The position numbers and the translations under genes are program-made. The notes under the pieces were generated by a model. The model worked only from the letters and a program-made list of their open reading frames with translations, searched no databases and was not told the DNA's origin. Shown one piece after another: positions 10,601-21,606 of a DNA stretch of 64,000 nucleotides (positions are counted from its first letter, which is position 1; the number at the start of each line of letters is the position of its first letter). Location of the stretch: NCBI RefSeq assembly GCF_000237925.1, contig NC_031502.1, positions 58,897,943 through 58,961,942 on the forward strand, in the 5' to 3' direction. Origin of the DNA: Schistosoma mansoni. Lineage: Eukaryota > Platyhelminthes > Trematoda > Strigeidida > Schistosomatidae.

Positions 10601-13600
10601 AATCGTGAAAGGAAATTGAAAAGAGGAATGCCAAAGAACACACTACTTTAGTAATTGGAAACAGATATGGAAAGGATGAATAGCAACGGGAAAGGATTCT
10701 CGAAGACAGATTTGGATGGAGAATACTGATGTTTGGCCTATACTCCTCCATAAAGGGTAACAAGCGTAATTACGTAAGTAAATCAATAAATTAGCGATTA
10801 AAGTTATTTAATCACAACTTTAAACTCAAAACGCCTTAAACAACAGTCGGACCCATCAGTATTACCGATTTTTTTAGTGATATTAACTTTCATTACTAAC
10901 CATTCACTACTTAATATTAGACAAATTTTGCGGTAGGACGTTTTGTATATAAATAACAAAGAATTCTCGGAATTTTAGGGAATCAAAAGACTTATCGTAA
11001 TGATATAAAATGAATTTGTTTATCAATCTGTGAAGTGGATAATTTATATTCTTCATTTGCAACTGCCATGATTAGTATGAGGAAAGTAATTTTTTTAAGA
11101 TTGAACTGTGATACCGGCATGTCATGTTGTGTGATTTTATTGTTTTAGTTATCCATACTTACTTAATTACGCCTGTTACCCCTCGTCGAGGAGCATAGGC
11201 CGCTCACCAGCATTCTCCATCCAACTCTGTCCTGAGCCTTCCTTTCCAGTTCTTTCCAGTTGCTATTCATCCTTTTCATATCTGCTTCTATTTCCCGGCG
11301 TAGTGTGTTCTTTGGCCTTCCTCTTTTCCGCTTCCCTTCCCGATTCCAAGTTAGGGATTGAGTCGTGATGCACATTGGTGATTTCCTTAATGTATGTCCG
11401 ATCCACTTCCAACGTCTTCTCACCATTTCCTCTTCAGCTGGAAGCTGGTGTGTCCTCTCCCATGAAACGCTGTTGCTGATAGTATCTGGCAAATGGATGT
11501 TGAGTATTTTGCGTAGACAACTGTTTATAAATACTTGTACCTTCCTGATGATGGTCGTAGTAGTTCTCCACGTTTCAGCTCCATACAGTAGGACTGGCTA
11601 TCTTGACGTTCGTATTAAAGATTCTGACCTTGAAATTAGTTGAGAGTTGTTTTGAGTTCCATATGTTCTTCAATTGTAAAAATGCTGCCCTTGCTTTGCC
11701 AATCCTCGCCTTTACATCTGCATCCGATCCTCCTTGTTTATCAACAATGCTTCCCAGGTACTTGAATGTTTCCACCTCTTCCAGAGTTTCGCCATCAAGT
11801 GTGAGGCCTATCGATGCGGAGGCTGCTGCTACATTTGCTGTCTTCATCTGCATTTGGTCGTGTGTATGAGAGAGGAGGGCTAGGTCATCTGCGAAGTCCA
11901 AACCATCTAATTGACTCTGAGCTGTCCATTGTATTCCGTATTTCTCGTCAGATTTCGAATTCTTCATAATCCAGTCAATCACTAGAAGGAAGAGGAATGG
12001 GGAGAGTAGACAGCCTTGTCTGACTCCGGTCTTTACTGGAAATGCATCTGTCAGCTGTCCTCCATGCATGACTTTGCACTGTAGTCCATCGTATGAGTTT
12101 TGGATAATGTTGACAATCTTTTCAGGAACTCCATAGTGTCGAAGAAGTTTCCATAATTTTCTCCTGTCCACGCTGTCAAACGCCTTCTCATAGTCAATGA
12201 AGTTGACGTATAGTGATGAGTTCCACTCAACTGATTGTTCAACGATGATCCGTAGTGTCGCAATCTGGTCTGTGCACGACCTATCCTTACGGATTAGTTA
12301 TCCATACTTGATAGTAATTCACTCATTTTCATATCATCTAGACATTTTAAGCATTTATTACCCAAAGCAGTAATTGAGAATACAAGCGGGGGGTGTCAAT
12401 TTTGTTAGTCGAGTAAAAGTAATTCCGATATGATCCCTGTAGTGTTGTGCTGTTATTTATCATTTTTTTAAAAAAACCACGAGCTAAGAATGTTGTAGAC
12501 CTACATATTATGGTAGGATTCATGAATCTACGTACATATTTTTTTTCACACTATATCCTACACAAATCTTTTATCTACTTTCCCTTAACACTCAGAAAAT
12601 GTGAGCTTCCTTTCAAGGGATTGGTGATTTAAATGTGTTCACTGAAGTGACGAGTAAGTGATACAGCTCGAACATACATAAAATATACATCAGTCCCTGG
12701 TGTGGTCGTGAATAAGAATGACTTACATATTTTCACGTGCTACAACGCGAACACACTTCACAGTGAATAATTTAAACATGATTGACCAATTGTTTAATAT
12801 AGAGCTATTTTTAAACCTTTGATAATTTTAAAGAAACTAGGACTAGAATGGCCAGTATATTATTGGCACTATTGTATTTCTAATCGTTGAAGTTTCATCT
12901 TTAACATCAATTGTCATAATTTACGCTTAAATTTAATACGACTGTTCATCTAGAGTTTGACAAGAGTTGGTATGAACATCTTGTTTTCTTGTTCATACTT
13001 TCAGTAGACTTTCAATAACTTATGTGCATATGCGATGACCCACGTTCAGAAATTAATTTATCCATCCAACCAGTGTTTTAGTTACTAGATCATCATTAGA
13101 TCTATATTGTGTATTCTAAAACAACCAACATATTCGTAGTGATATGAAATTGTTGAATGAAAAGCATTAAATATGTAATTGAATAACTTACGGGTAGTGA
13201 ATTCAATTGTAATAGTAGCGTTTTGACCTTTATATAACGCACACGGTGTCCTGTCACATGGCGTTACAGTTAGTGAATATAATTTTCCAAATTTAGATCC
13301 TAATACAAAAATAATAAACAATAATGGCAAAATAATCTCAAATTGTCAATAGGTTGGCCATCTCCCATAAATCTGAAATTAATGTTTAGTGAAACAACCA
13401 ACGATTAAAAATTGTTTCAGCGCATATGCTCTGTACTTTACTGACTTTCTCTTGATGTATTTATGATATGCTTTAATCCAATCTACATCCACTAACAGAA
13501 TGTACAGAGATTTCTCATGATAAACAATTCTGCCAGATCCTACATTTTTTTATGACTATTAGGATCAGTCAACCGTCCCATTTTATTTCGAGAATGCAGA

Positions 13601-16600
13601 GATCACTGATACATAGTAAAAAGGCCATTTATCGAATTGTGAAAAGAATTCCCTAGTAGCTGCAGCATTGATCGATAATCAGTATTATCGATTTCTAAAG
13701 TTATAAAATGTAATAGAGTTTGATAATCATCTTACATAATTAACTTTTTAAAATAAAATAATCAAATCTTTTACCAAATACAAGTGGATGTGCTCGGGTA
13801 CAATATGTAACATGGGTTTATAATAATACCTGGTTGTCGAAACAGAACCTGTTCATAGGTATCATTACCAAGTTTTGATTTGATAATTTCGAATAAATTG
13901 AGCATTGGATAGATTGTTATAAATAAATATAATATATTTGTAATATCCCGATGAGTAGAAAAATGGGATTTTCTGGCGTTTCATGACTCAGTGTAAGCCA
14001 CTTCCTCAGAGAATAAATAACCAAAATATAATTAATCCAAGTTGAAATAGTACAACGGAACAATAAGAATATTAAGTGATCAATCAAAGAAAAAAACAGG
14101 TCCGAATAAATCAATGTCATGTCATTTCGGTTAAGGTAATCCATAAGCGACATCTATATAAATTTGTGTGTATGTATATGAGCACTGCTAAGAATGAAAA
14201 TTGTGTGACTTTTATGGTGAGAAAGGATAGAGTTCAATTTGTAAGGTAATAGTGTGAATTGTAAATAATATCAGACTAGGTCACCGCGATAGATAGTCCA
14301 AGTAGGATGTATGGTAAGGCCTTCTTTTCTATTGAGAGAAGTAAGATTAAACATTATATGGAACGCCTCAGCTACATTTCTTTCTTTGTAATTGGAAAAG
14401 CCTCTCTGTAATATTTTGATATTCTCAAAATCGACTTGGTGGTCGTCGAAAATAGCGTGAAATTTGAAATTATCAAATCAAAACTTGGTAATGATACTTA
14501 CATACTCATTAATAACCGGATCAAATTATCTAAGTGTAAATGCAATTGGTACAATCACAGAACGATGTTTACAAGACAACATTATTCCGAAATCTCTTTT
14601 TGTAAAACCTCCAGGACGGTCCTGGATATCTATCCAGACTTCTCAACGCTCATTTCGAATATTTTAACGAGGACGCATTCACAAATGCACATATTTACTT
14701 GAAAAATATCGTAAACGAATAAAAAACCTAGATGGTCTGTTGAAGCTTTCAATTCCTACATAAATACAAACCACGATTTCTAACCTGTTTATAGAAACGG
14801 AATGCCATTATTTACATTCATCAAAACGCCGGCAAATAAAAAAAAAAGAAGAGATCAAAGGAAGAAAGATAAGAAAACGTCAGCAATAAAATCTAATTCG
14901 AATGATCTAAGAATTGTTCATAATCTCTCAGACAGAAACTTAACCAATCATGAAATCACTCTACTGGAGAAAGGATTAAATTTCAATTTACATAGAAAAC
15001 CACTTAGAACTCTTGAAGTTGCTCCTATTACAGAACCAATAATCGCATAGCTACCGGAAAAACAGTCGCATTCATTACGTCGAAAGACATCCCATATATT
15101 GACTAAACAAAAGCACCTTCCGCAAACAATTCAAAAGAAGAATTCAAGACTCTGGATTCGCTTCAAATAGACAAAACGATTATAATCACAAAAGCCGACA
15201 AAGGCAACACAACAAAGGTCATGAATAAAACAGATTACATTAATAAAGCTCTTGAACATCTCTCAACAGGACCATATAATAAGATCATTCCAAAAAAATT
15301 CTCTAACGACTAAAAATAAAGTCAAATCAGAAACACGTCAACTTTTGAAAGAGCTAAAACCAGTCATTGGTGTCTCGCTTTGCTAAGATCTCGCTAGCCT
15401 TAAACCTTTTTAGAAGAGCCAACAAGATCATCACATCAGAAGAGGACAAACAAAAAGAAAAGAATGTAATTAGTATCTTACAATTTAATAATTTTCCTAT
15501 GAAGATTATTAGAAGTATATTAAAACAAGACGGTTCAGTGCATAATAATAATAATAATTCGAATGAAATGCCATGGATTGGTACTGCAGTTTTACCATAC
15601 CGTCGTGGCACAACAGAACTCCAAAGAATCTTAAAACAACACAGAATTAAAGTATATTACAAGACAACGAACACACTTCGAAATACTTTAGTTCGATTAA
15701 AAGAAAAAATCCCATTCATGTCTACACAGAACTGGGTCTACAAATTACGTTGTACTGATTGTGATGCCTTCTATATTTGAGTCATCTCACGAAATCTTGA
15801 CTCGTGTCAAAGAACATATTACGTACACAAAGAAACCTAATCATCTTGTAGAACTGGATAGACTTCAAATTAAATCTACAATAACAGTCCACGCCATTTT
15901 TAACCACCACCAAGTCGATTTTGAGAATATCAAAATATTACAGAAAGGCTTTTCCCATTACAAAGAAAGAAGAGTATCTGAAGCGTTCCATATAATGCTT
16001 AATCTTACTTCTCTCAATAGAAAAGAAGGCCTTACCATACATCCTACTTGGACTATCTATCGCGGTGACCTAGTCTGATATTATTTACAATTCACACTAT
16101 TACCTTACAAATTGAACTCTATCCTTTCTCACCATAAAAGTCACACAATTTTCATTCTTAGCAGTGCTCATATACATACACACAAATTTATATAGATGTC
16201 GCTTATGGATTACCTTAACCGAAATGACATGACATTGATTTATTCGGACCTGTTTTTTTCTTTGATTGATCACTTAATATTCTTATTGTTCCGTTGTACT
16301 ATTTCAACTTGGATTAATTATATTTTGGTTATTTATTCTCTGAGGAAGTGGCTTACACTGAGTCATGAAACGCCAGAAAATCCCATTTTTCTACTCATCG
16401 GGATATTACAAATATATTATTTATTCAGAAGCCGTTGGTATTCAAATGACTAGTAATCGAACCTATCAACTCTGACGTATAAATAGGGTTAGTTAGCATA
16501 AAGTATACTTACGAGTCAATCAAGATAGAGGTGGTTTTACGGTCACAGAAGTCAGAATTAGGATTTTCTGTACGAAATGAAGCCAGCCATAATCCAAGCT

Positions 16601-17415
16601 TTTGAAGATCCAATACCGCAATTTTTAGTTCAGGGATAATACCTGGTTCATTTGCCTTTGCTGTTTTTCTATGGGTTAGAGCGACCTCATGGTCGTTCGG
16701 TAGTATAGTGTAGAGGTTAATCCCTCTATATATCCCGTTAACTGAGTATTTACGCAGGCCAAATATCCTAGTAGTATTAAGAATTCACTCGAGATTATTC
16801 AAAAGCCAGAACACCAATTGTAAGGACAGTGCATTGGTAATAATTAATGAAATCCGCAAGCAGACAGGGAAGAAAGTATGTGTTAAAAAACTCATATATA
16901 TTTATGGGTGTCGATCGATTGTGGGTGAATTATTGATTGTCTGTGTTTACAACCAATGAGAGGATAGATAAAGATTGATGCATTCAGACTCACACATAAT
17001 GGGTCAAATGTCAAAATTACAGCAAGTAGACAAATAATCAAAAATTTTCTATGAGTTTACTGTAATAGTTTATGTTAGTCATCGAATCGAAATGCATTGG
17101 CGTTTCTAACTAAATTAGAATGTAGGATCATAGAGTCTTTAAATAATTAAATTTACTTTTAACATTATTTCGCCCTTAATTAGAATTACGAGATACAAGT
17201 GTGACCACTGTTTTCTCTCTCACTTGAGCGGCGGTCAATTTGTCGTCGGGTACGCTGTATGCTCGTTAAGTGTGAAAGCTTTTCTGGGGAAAAATTAAAG
17301 TTATACTTCCATGGTACAAAAAATACAAATCAGTCATACACTTACCACAATCCCTAAATGGTTCAGAATGTACAATACGAACCAACACCAAGGAAGCAAG
17401 CCACAGAACAATCAT
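4608..17415 (-). CDS. NPC2: NPC2-like ML-domain sterol-binding protein (four exons)
   Basis: NPC2 is a small secreted or lysosomal protein that binds cholesterol and hands it to NPC1. Exons at 17346..17415, 13192..13299, 7714..7892 and 4608..4691 join in phase (1/2, 1/2, 0) with GTAAGT donors and pyrimidine-AG acceptors. The product has 146 residues (human about 151). It starts with a signal peptide ([17 protein letters not shown]), then the family's D-C-G motif at 22-24. Six cysteines at 23, 38, 43, 89, 96 and 138 match the three conserved disulfides, and there is an N-glycosylation sequon at Asn50. H-V-P-I-P-F (76-81) and the final W-E-L...C-V-E-F-P-V segment are also family hallmarks. It looks intact and functional. 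Its introns of 4.0, 5.3 and 3.0 kb hold a Penelope-like element, SR2 copies and an RTE palindrome. The call rests on motifs and splice phase rather than transcripts. Confidence 0.9.
4884..6258. repeat. Head-to-head palindrome of an RTE-like retrotransposon 3' end
   Basis: Arm 1 (4884..5468, minus-oriented) and arm 2 (5672..6258, plus-oriented) are near-perfect inverted repeats of about 585 bp around a spacer of about 200 bp. Each arm carries the C-terminal coding part of an RTE-like protein ([25 protein letters not shown] motifs), a 3' UTR and a (GACT)n tail at its outer end. The 94-residue frames at 5116..5400 and 5742..6026 differ at one residue. The spacer continues the minus-strand reading frame ([11 protein letters not shown], near 5580). 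It lies in NPC2 intron 3. Confidence 0.9.
6590..6975 (+). pseudogene. Degenerate RTE-like fragment
   Basis: Plus-strand traces of the same RTE-like family as the palindrome: L-G-H-L-W-R-R-R near 6630 and traces of the downstream segment to about 6950. Frames are broken throughout. It lies in NPC2 intron 3. Confidence 0.5.
7714..7892 (-). CDS. NPC2: NPC2 exon 3
   Basis: The acceptor is TTCCCTCTTGATTACAG. The exon completes Gln60 and encodes residues 61-119, with [10 protein letters not shown] and Cys89/Cys96, ending on a full codon before GTAAGT. Confidence 0.9.
8310..10770 (+). pseudogene. SR2-type RTE retrotransposon, internally deleted, degenerate
   Basis: This is the longest SR2 copy here. 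From 8450 it encodes an APE-type endonuclease: [24 protein letters not shown] near 8870, H-K-A-T-W-I-S-P-D and S-D-H near 9165. After a deletion near 9350 the reverse transcriptase part follows ([12 protein letters not shown] near 9710), then the C-terminal part and 3' end. Several in-frame stops and frameshifts make it dead. From 9650 it is nearly identical to the inverted copy at 2005..3124. It lies in NPC2 intron 2. Confidence 0.85.
11161..12293 (-). mobile_element. 5'-truncated SR2 insertion with 16-bp target-site duplication
   Basis: The duplicated target TTAGTTATCCATACTT is exact at 11145..11160 and 12294..12309. The insert runs on the minus strand from an RT segment just before D-Y-E-K-A-F-D (near 12200), through R-Q-G-C-L-L-S-P-F and the catalytic F-A-D-D-L-A-L-L (near 11890), to the C-terminal domain and 3' end. 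Only about one frameshift (11492-11575) breaks the coding frame, so it is younger than the 2-kb and 10-kb copies. It lies in NPC2 intron 2, in the same orientation as the gene. Confidence 0.9.
12310..13191. other. NPC2 intron 2, no recognisable element
   Basis: AT-rich sequence between the SR2 insertion and NPC2 exon 2. I see no ORF with family features and no repeat shared with the rest of the window. Confidence 0.5.
13192..13299 (-). CDS. NPC2: NPC2 exon 2
   Basis: The acceptor is a T-rich tract ending TATTAG. The exon supplies two bases of Gly24, then residues 25-59 including Cys38, Cys43 and the N-A-T sequon, and one base of residue 60 before GTAAGT. Its 108 nt fit the phases of both neighbours. 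Confidence 0.9.
13917..14462 (-). repeat. Penelope-like element, left inverted pseudo-LTR arm
   Basis: Reverse complement of 15887..16430 with few mismatches outside its innermost part. It includes an inverted piece of the endonuclease coding region as well as the non-coding end. Confidence 0.85.
14802..16078 (+). pseudogene. Penelope-like RT/GIY-YIG protein, RT core deleted
   Basis: At least three reading frames must be joined to follow the protein: 14802..15050 (basic N-terminal segment), 15160..15350 (frameshifted pre-RT segment) and 15367..15780 with 15761..16078 (post-RT and GIY-YIG endonuclease). The break at 15775 falls exactly after F-Y-I, where the GIY-YIG motif should read on into G. 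The family's catalytic YADD region is missing altogether. Confidence 0.8.
15887..16430 (+). repeat. Penelope-like element, right pseudo-LTR arm
   Basis: This arm holds the C-terminal endonuclease coding part (to 16078) and the 3' non-coding end finishing near CGGGATATTACAAATATAT. Its partner is 13917..14462. Confidence 0.85.
16340..16374 (+). ncRNA. Hammerhead-like motif in Penelope pseudo-LTR
   Basis: CTGAGGA (16340..16346), a possible 8-bp hairpin with a CAC loop (16348..16366) and GAAAC (16367..16371) stand in hammerhead order. An identical copy is on the minus strand of the left arm near 13965..14010. Hammerheads are known in Penelope-like pseudo-LTRs. An extra A sits between the core and stem II, the first stem pair is G-U, and I could not assign the cleavage triplet or stem I, so this is only a candidate. 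Confidence 0.3.
16431..17345. other. NPC2 intron 1, 5' part, nothing recognised
   Basis: Between the Penelope-like element and NPC2 exon 1 there is no recognisable repeat or ORF with family features. Confidence 0.5.
17346..17415 (-). CDS. NPC2: NPC2 exon 1 (start, signal peptide)
   Basis: The ATG is at 17415..17413 on the minus strand. The exon encodes a 17-residue hydrophobic signal peptide and E-P-F-R-D-C, then one base of the Gly24 codon before a GTAAGT donor. It is only 70 nt long. Confidence 0.85.
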
Positions 17416-19429
17416 AGGGTGTTCGCTTTTAACACCCAGTTAAATGACGGATCGTTATTTATCTTACTAGTCTAGAAGGCCACTTTTTGATAAACCAATC
17501 AGAAAGCAGAAACGCCCACCGTACATGAGTGATAAGGCCTGAAAACCAATAAGAAAATGATATATTCCATCTACGAAAACATAGTAGGTCACGTGTTTGA
17601 CTTGCATAAACATGATTGGTTACTGTCATATATTACATATTCAGCTTGTGTTTGATAAAACTGGTTTGGCATACTGAAATGTGTTAGGCGGGCAACTTAG
17701 TCGTGCGAAGAATATCACTTGAAAGCTAATTGTACGACCGAAGCTACACATTTACAGAATGGTCACTGTCAGAACGCTTTTAGACCGAACAATGGGGTTC
17801 TTAATTCTATCTTCAGATTTTTTTATAATAATTGGTTATATTTGTATGCAGACATAAAAAAAACAAAACAAATTGCAGCAATATTTAAGTCACTGATAAC
17901 AACCAAAAAGAAATACTCAAATAGTCATTGTAAGTAAGGGATGAGAATTGACAGAAAGACTACAAGTGTAGCAGTAATGACATGGCTAATAAAAGTAAGA
18001 TGATAAAATGAACTAATATTCATATAATTATAACGAGAAGTATATGAATAATCTCTTTAAATATATAAATAATGAAGGATAAATAAAAAGGAGATGAAGA
18101 AATTAGAAAAATGGGAAGAATTGAAACGTGATTTGGCTTTCGGGGCGAAAGGTTTTCAGTTAGAGTCCTATGCAAATATCAACACGAGTCCAGGGGCACC
18201 CAAATGACCAGTTTCAGATAAGATGAAGTATGCATCCTGGACTCCACCACCAAACAATAACTAGATCAATACAGAAGCATTTAATCAACTGTGGACGCAT
18301 ATATTAGTAAGTAACTAACGTAATGCTATAACCACAGATGTTTCAATTATCGGACGTTTCGTAGTTTTAACTACAATATGATGTTTATTGACTAGAAGAA
18401 TAAAGTGGAAAACCGGAGAATGATGTATCATTTGTAAATCTACTGAACAACTAAACATACTTCAAGACCTGTACATTATTCAATGTGCATGAGTATCTTC
18501 ATGAATGAATTCTAGACAACACTTTCGACTTGACAATCATTAACTCAATCTCACTTCTAATCATAATATTTCAGTTACAACTCTCAAAAATTAATGACAG
18601 ATGAATATTGTTTGATTTTACTTATTTCACTGGATTATGAGAATTATCTTTGCAATAATCCAACCAGTCATCTCTGTTGGGGCGATCCTGAAAATTTCTT
18701 GCAATAAACATGACAAACTCAGGAAACATCCAGAAGCATTTTATCCATTCAGCGTTGGATTATAAGTTTTTCTAGAAACATCACGTAAGTGAAAAGTCAC
18801 ATGTAGAGGTTCTGATTGGCTGATTAGCACACTGCTTTAGTAACATTCCAGAATTTTCGGGAAAACCCAAGGACTTCTAAAATACTATAAAAACCCTATA
18901 TTTTCTGTATATAAATGAACCTTTGGAGTAAAGTGCTTGTCGCATATTTTGCGCTGTGTAGTTCTAGCTTGGGGGTTACGACATCAGCTTAGGATCAGAG
19001 TATAGCGTTCATTTGGCAAGACTTATCAATCTCATTCAGTCTGTGGTTAGTTATTATGTATTTATTATTACATTTTTATGTAATAATAATACAACCAAAC
19101 TTCTCTATTTCTGATAAACAATAATGATGTAACAATTAAAACATAACACTTCACTAACTGGAATAAAGTTCAGTTATTCTGCTTGAAAAAAAGGATCACA
19201 AATGGCTAACATTATTAGATATTGTCATCATACTGATGAAATAATTTATTGACATGTAGTAAAAAAGTAAATTTAGAACTACTTATTATTTATAAGTACC
19301 GATTAGCTGATTTTAAAAAAGTAAATAACTAAACAGGCGGTTAACTTGACACGTTGCAATAATAACAATCCTATATTTCAACAATTCAAATATTTACATG
19401 ATGTAATAATTATTAAGATCTGTATAGGG
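17416..19429. other. Upstream flank of NPC2, no gene recognised
   Basis: This holds the presumed NPC2 promoter (minus strand). No CDS is recognisable. The segment 18780..19040 has a TATA-like block (TATAAATG at 18912) and slightly richer composition and could be a worn LTR, but I found no partner or matching ends. Confidence 0.4.
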
Positions 19430-19760
19430 TTGTAGAGATTGTTGAGTTTATATTGATATCAGGAATGGAATAATGTTAGACCACCATTGAAAACCTAGAA
19501 GTACTGGATGGCTTCAAGATGGATTTCCTAGTGCGAAGTCGTGACCAGTGGAGTTTAATCGTGTCTTTTGTAAAGCATTTTTTCACTGAAGATAGTAGTG
19601 GACGGTCGTGCAATATCGTGGATTGGTTGAAGTTAGACATTAAAACCGTTGGATGCCTAATCAACGGTCTAGAGGTCAAACTTTCGCCTGTGAGACCGAA
19701 GGTCCAGGGCTTAAGTACTATGAGCGGGATCGTGGACGCGCATTGCTAGGATGGGACGGC
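19430..19760. repeat. Two opposed, worn family-2 SINE fragments
   Basis: 19430..19510 is a minus-strand 3' tail of the subfamily also seen at 79 and 60550. 19612..19760 is a plus-strand tRNA-like head and GATCGTGGAC block in which the ribozyme is degraded. The two face each other. Confidence 0.55.
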
Positions 19761-20125
19761 TATTACAATTTAAACATAACCTATGGTACTCCATGTTTCT
19801 ATTCCAATGTCCAGTTGGGACATAATTACATTTTCCTAATTGTTTGTGCAATGTGATCGTGTTAGTTATTTTTGATTTATTCATCTTTTCACATTAATCT
19901 GAATTGGAAATTGGGAACCGGTAATGAGGATTAAATCGAGTAGCGTTCCAGTTGAATCGCCTTCTCTTTCTTTCGCTTGTCAAACAACTAGGTGATAGGT
20001 TAGTTTTCGTCTCTCTGTCCGAAGTCGTTAATCTCAATTCGAACTCACGCATTCCTAGCCTCAAGTTTAGGCCAGTTGACCTATAGTGTTATGGCCTTAA
20101 CCTAGATCGAGACGAGTTCTCTCCT

Positions 20126-21125
20126 GTGTATTATTGGGTAGACAGATCAAGAATGAGAAATCCTCGGTATTTATCTTTTAATAATGCAGTCCAAATATTA
20201 TCTAAAACTTTCGGAGAACAGTCCTCATTATTCAACGTTCTTCGTCAATGTTTTCAAATACCAAAATATCCATCCAATGATGAAAATCGGGAATGTGGAC
20301 GACTAAAAATAAATGAAACTACAGTAGATCAATTTATACGTTTGACTGTTATCTTTGGATTAAAGAACCAAGAAGATGAGGACAGTAGCACCAGAATTTT
20401 AATGCTAATTGAGCAGGAACGTAATATGACTATGCAAATGATCAGAACCGACTGTCAATGGTTGTTAAATCTCAAACATGATATCGCGATGGTGTAATAG
20501 AAAGTGAAACCTTCCGTTTTCGGGTCAGTAAATGCAGTCAAATCCTCTAAATCTCCCAAAGCGCAGCAAGCGCACAACGACCTGCTGGCAAGCCTCCATC
20601 ACGATATTGGTTTTGCGGTGCATGGCATTTTGTGGAATTATTCCCGTTCAGTAATCATGAGTGCCACCATTGTTATCGCGTTGGTCATAAAGAAGGTCAC
20701 TACACAACAAATAAACGCCGGCCAAAATGTCTTGGCGGAATTGTGAAGCGACATTCAGAGTCAAATCACGAGCACTTTTGAGACTTTTAAAAATGGATTT
20801 CAAAGTAAATGGAAGTACGTAAACCTATTATTGAATAGGAAACCTGTTTGTCTTTAGTTAGATCTGGCTTCCGACATTACATTCATTTCCAAAAACAAAT
20901 AGCGTATGTTAGGCCGTTCATTCATTCAACTAACCAAACATGTTCCCTGAAATGCCTCAGGAGATGTAGTGAGGCTAGCAGGAAAAGCTTTGTTTGAGGT
21001 TCACTTCAAAAAACATAAGTTGGATAACATTTGTTACCTAAAGAATCGGTATGATTTAGATCTATTGGGTTTAGATTGGATCGAGAAGAGTGATGTGAAT
21101 GCAAATCAACTATCCCCAATGTAAT
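20126..21125 (+). pseudogene. Gypsy-like LTR retrotransposon gag-protease remnant
   Basis: A decayed gag-protease segment. The 123-residue frame at 20126..20497 resembles the C-terminal part of a schistosome Gypsy-type gag (I-L-S-K-T-F-G-E-Q-S-S-L-F, T-V-D-Q-F). After a stop and frameshift, C-H-H-C-Y-R-V-G-H (20669-20700, second forward frame) is a zinc knuckle whose last Cys is lost. Near 20868 the frame reads D-L-A-S-D-I-T-F-I-S, where an aspartic protease would have D-T/S-A-S-D, and it continues to L-D-L-L-G-L-D-W-I near 21075. No LTRs or polymerase are visible around it. Confidence 0.7.
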
Positions 21126-21140
21126 ATGTTCTCATAATGA

Positions 21141-21600
21141 TTTCAAATCAAATGTTCCCATTAAAACGTGCCCTCATAAGATTTCATAATTTCAAGCATT
21201 GTGTCTCAATATTATTTCCACACCAAAATCCTCTGTTTCCTACCAAATGCCGACATCTCACATCATCATTGCATAGCTTGTCAACATCATTTGTTCATAA
21301 ATGCCTCACGCTCAATATGATAAAACTCCATAGAACTAATTCAAGAAAGTGATTAGATCTCAATACAACTGTTACTATTACCATTATTACCTCAATTAAC
21401 AAGATGAGATTCTCTTACTATGAAATTTATTCACACTATAATTTTTTTTCACTTTGTTATTTGACTATTATACTGATTGTGACTGGACACTTTAATCCAA
21501 ATCATTCTGACCTTTATTAAATGACCTTTCTCATTTACAAATTACACAATTTTGAAATATGCATGTTGTAACAGATACAAACGTTCACCATTTTTAACAT
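21141..21600. other. AT-rich, no recognisable feature
   Basis: Nothing shared with other parts of the window and no convincing coding frame. Confidence 0.4.
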
Positions 21601-21606
21601 ACAGCA

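Larger units (their letters stand above)
13917..16430 (+). mobile_element. Penelope-like element with inverted pseudo-LTRs
   Basis: A Penelope-like retroelement in NPC2 intron 1. Its two ends (13917..14462 and 15887..16430) are inverted copies of about 545 bp, the layout known for Penelope pseudo-LTR arrangements. Between them the plus strand keeps N-terminal coding ([15 protein letters not shown] near 14950), the A-D-K-G-N-T-T segment near 15195, a post-RT segment and a GIY-YIG endonuclease start ([14 protein letters not shown] near 15735). The RT catalytic core is absent: sequence jumps from the pre-RT to the post-RT part near 15365. The copy is therefore non-autonomous. Confidence 0.85.

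Noticed and set aside
13960-14010. Confirmed hammerhead in the Penelope left arm
   Set aside because: The core order is right, but an extra base, a weak stem II start and an unassigned cleavage site keep it at candidate level only.
17719-17937. 72-codon ORF upstream of NPC2
   Set aside because: No start context, domain or splice evidence. Lys/Asn-rich frames of this length are common in AT-rich DNA.
18780-19040. Solo LTR
   Set aside because: A TATA-like block is present, but there are no terminal inverted ends, no target duplication and no second copy.
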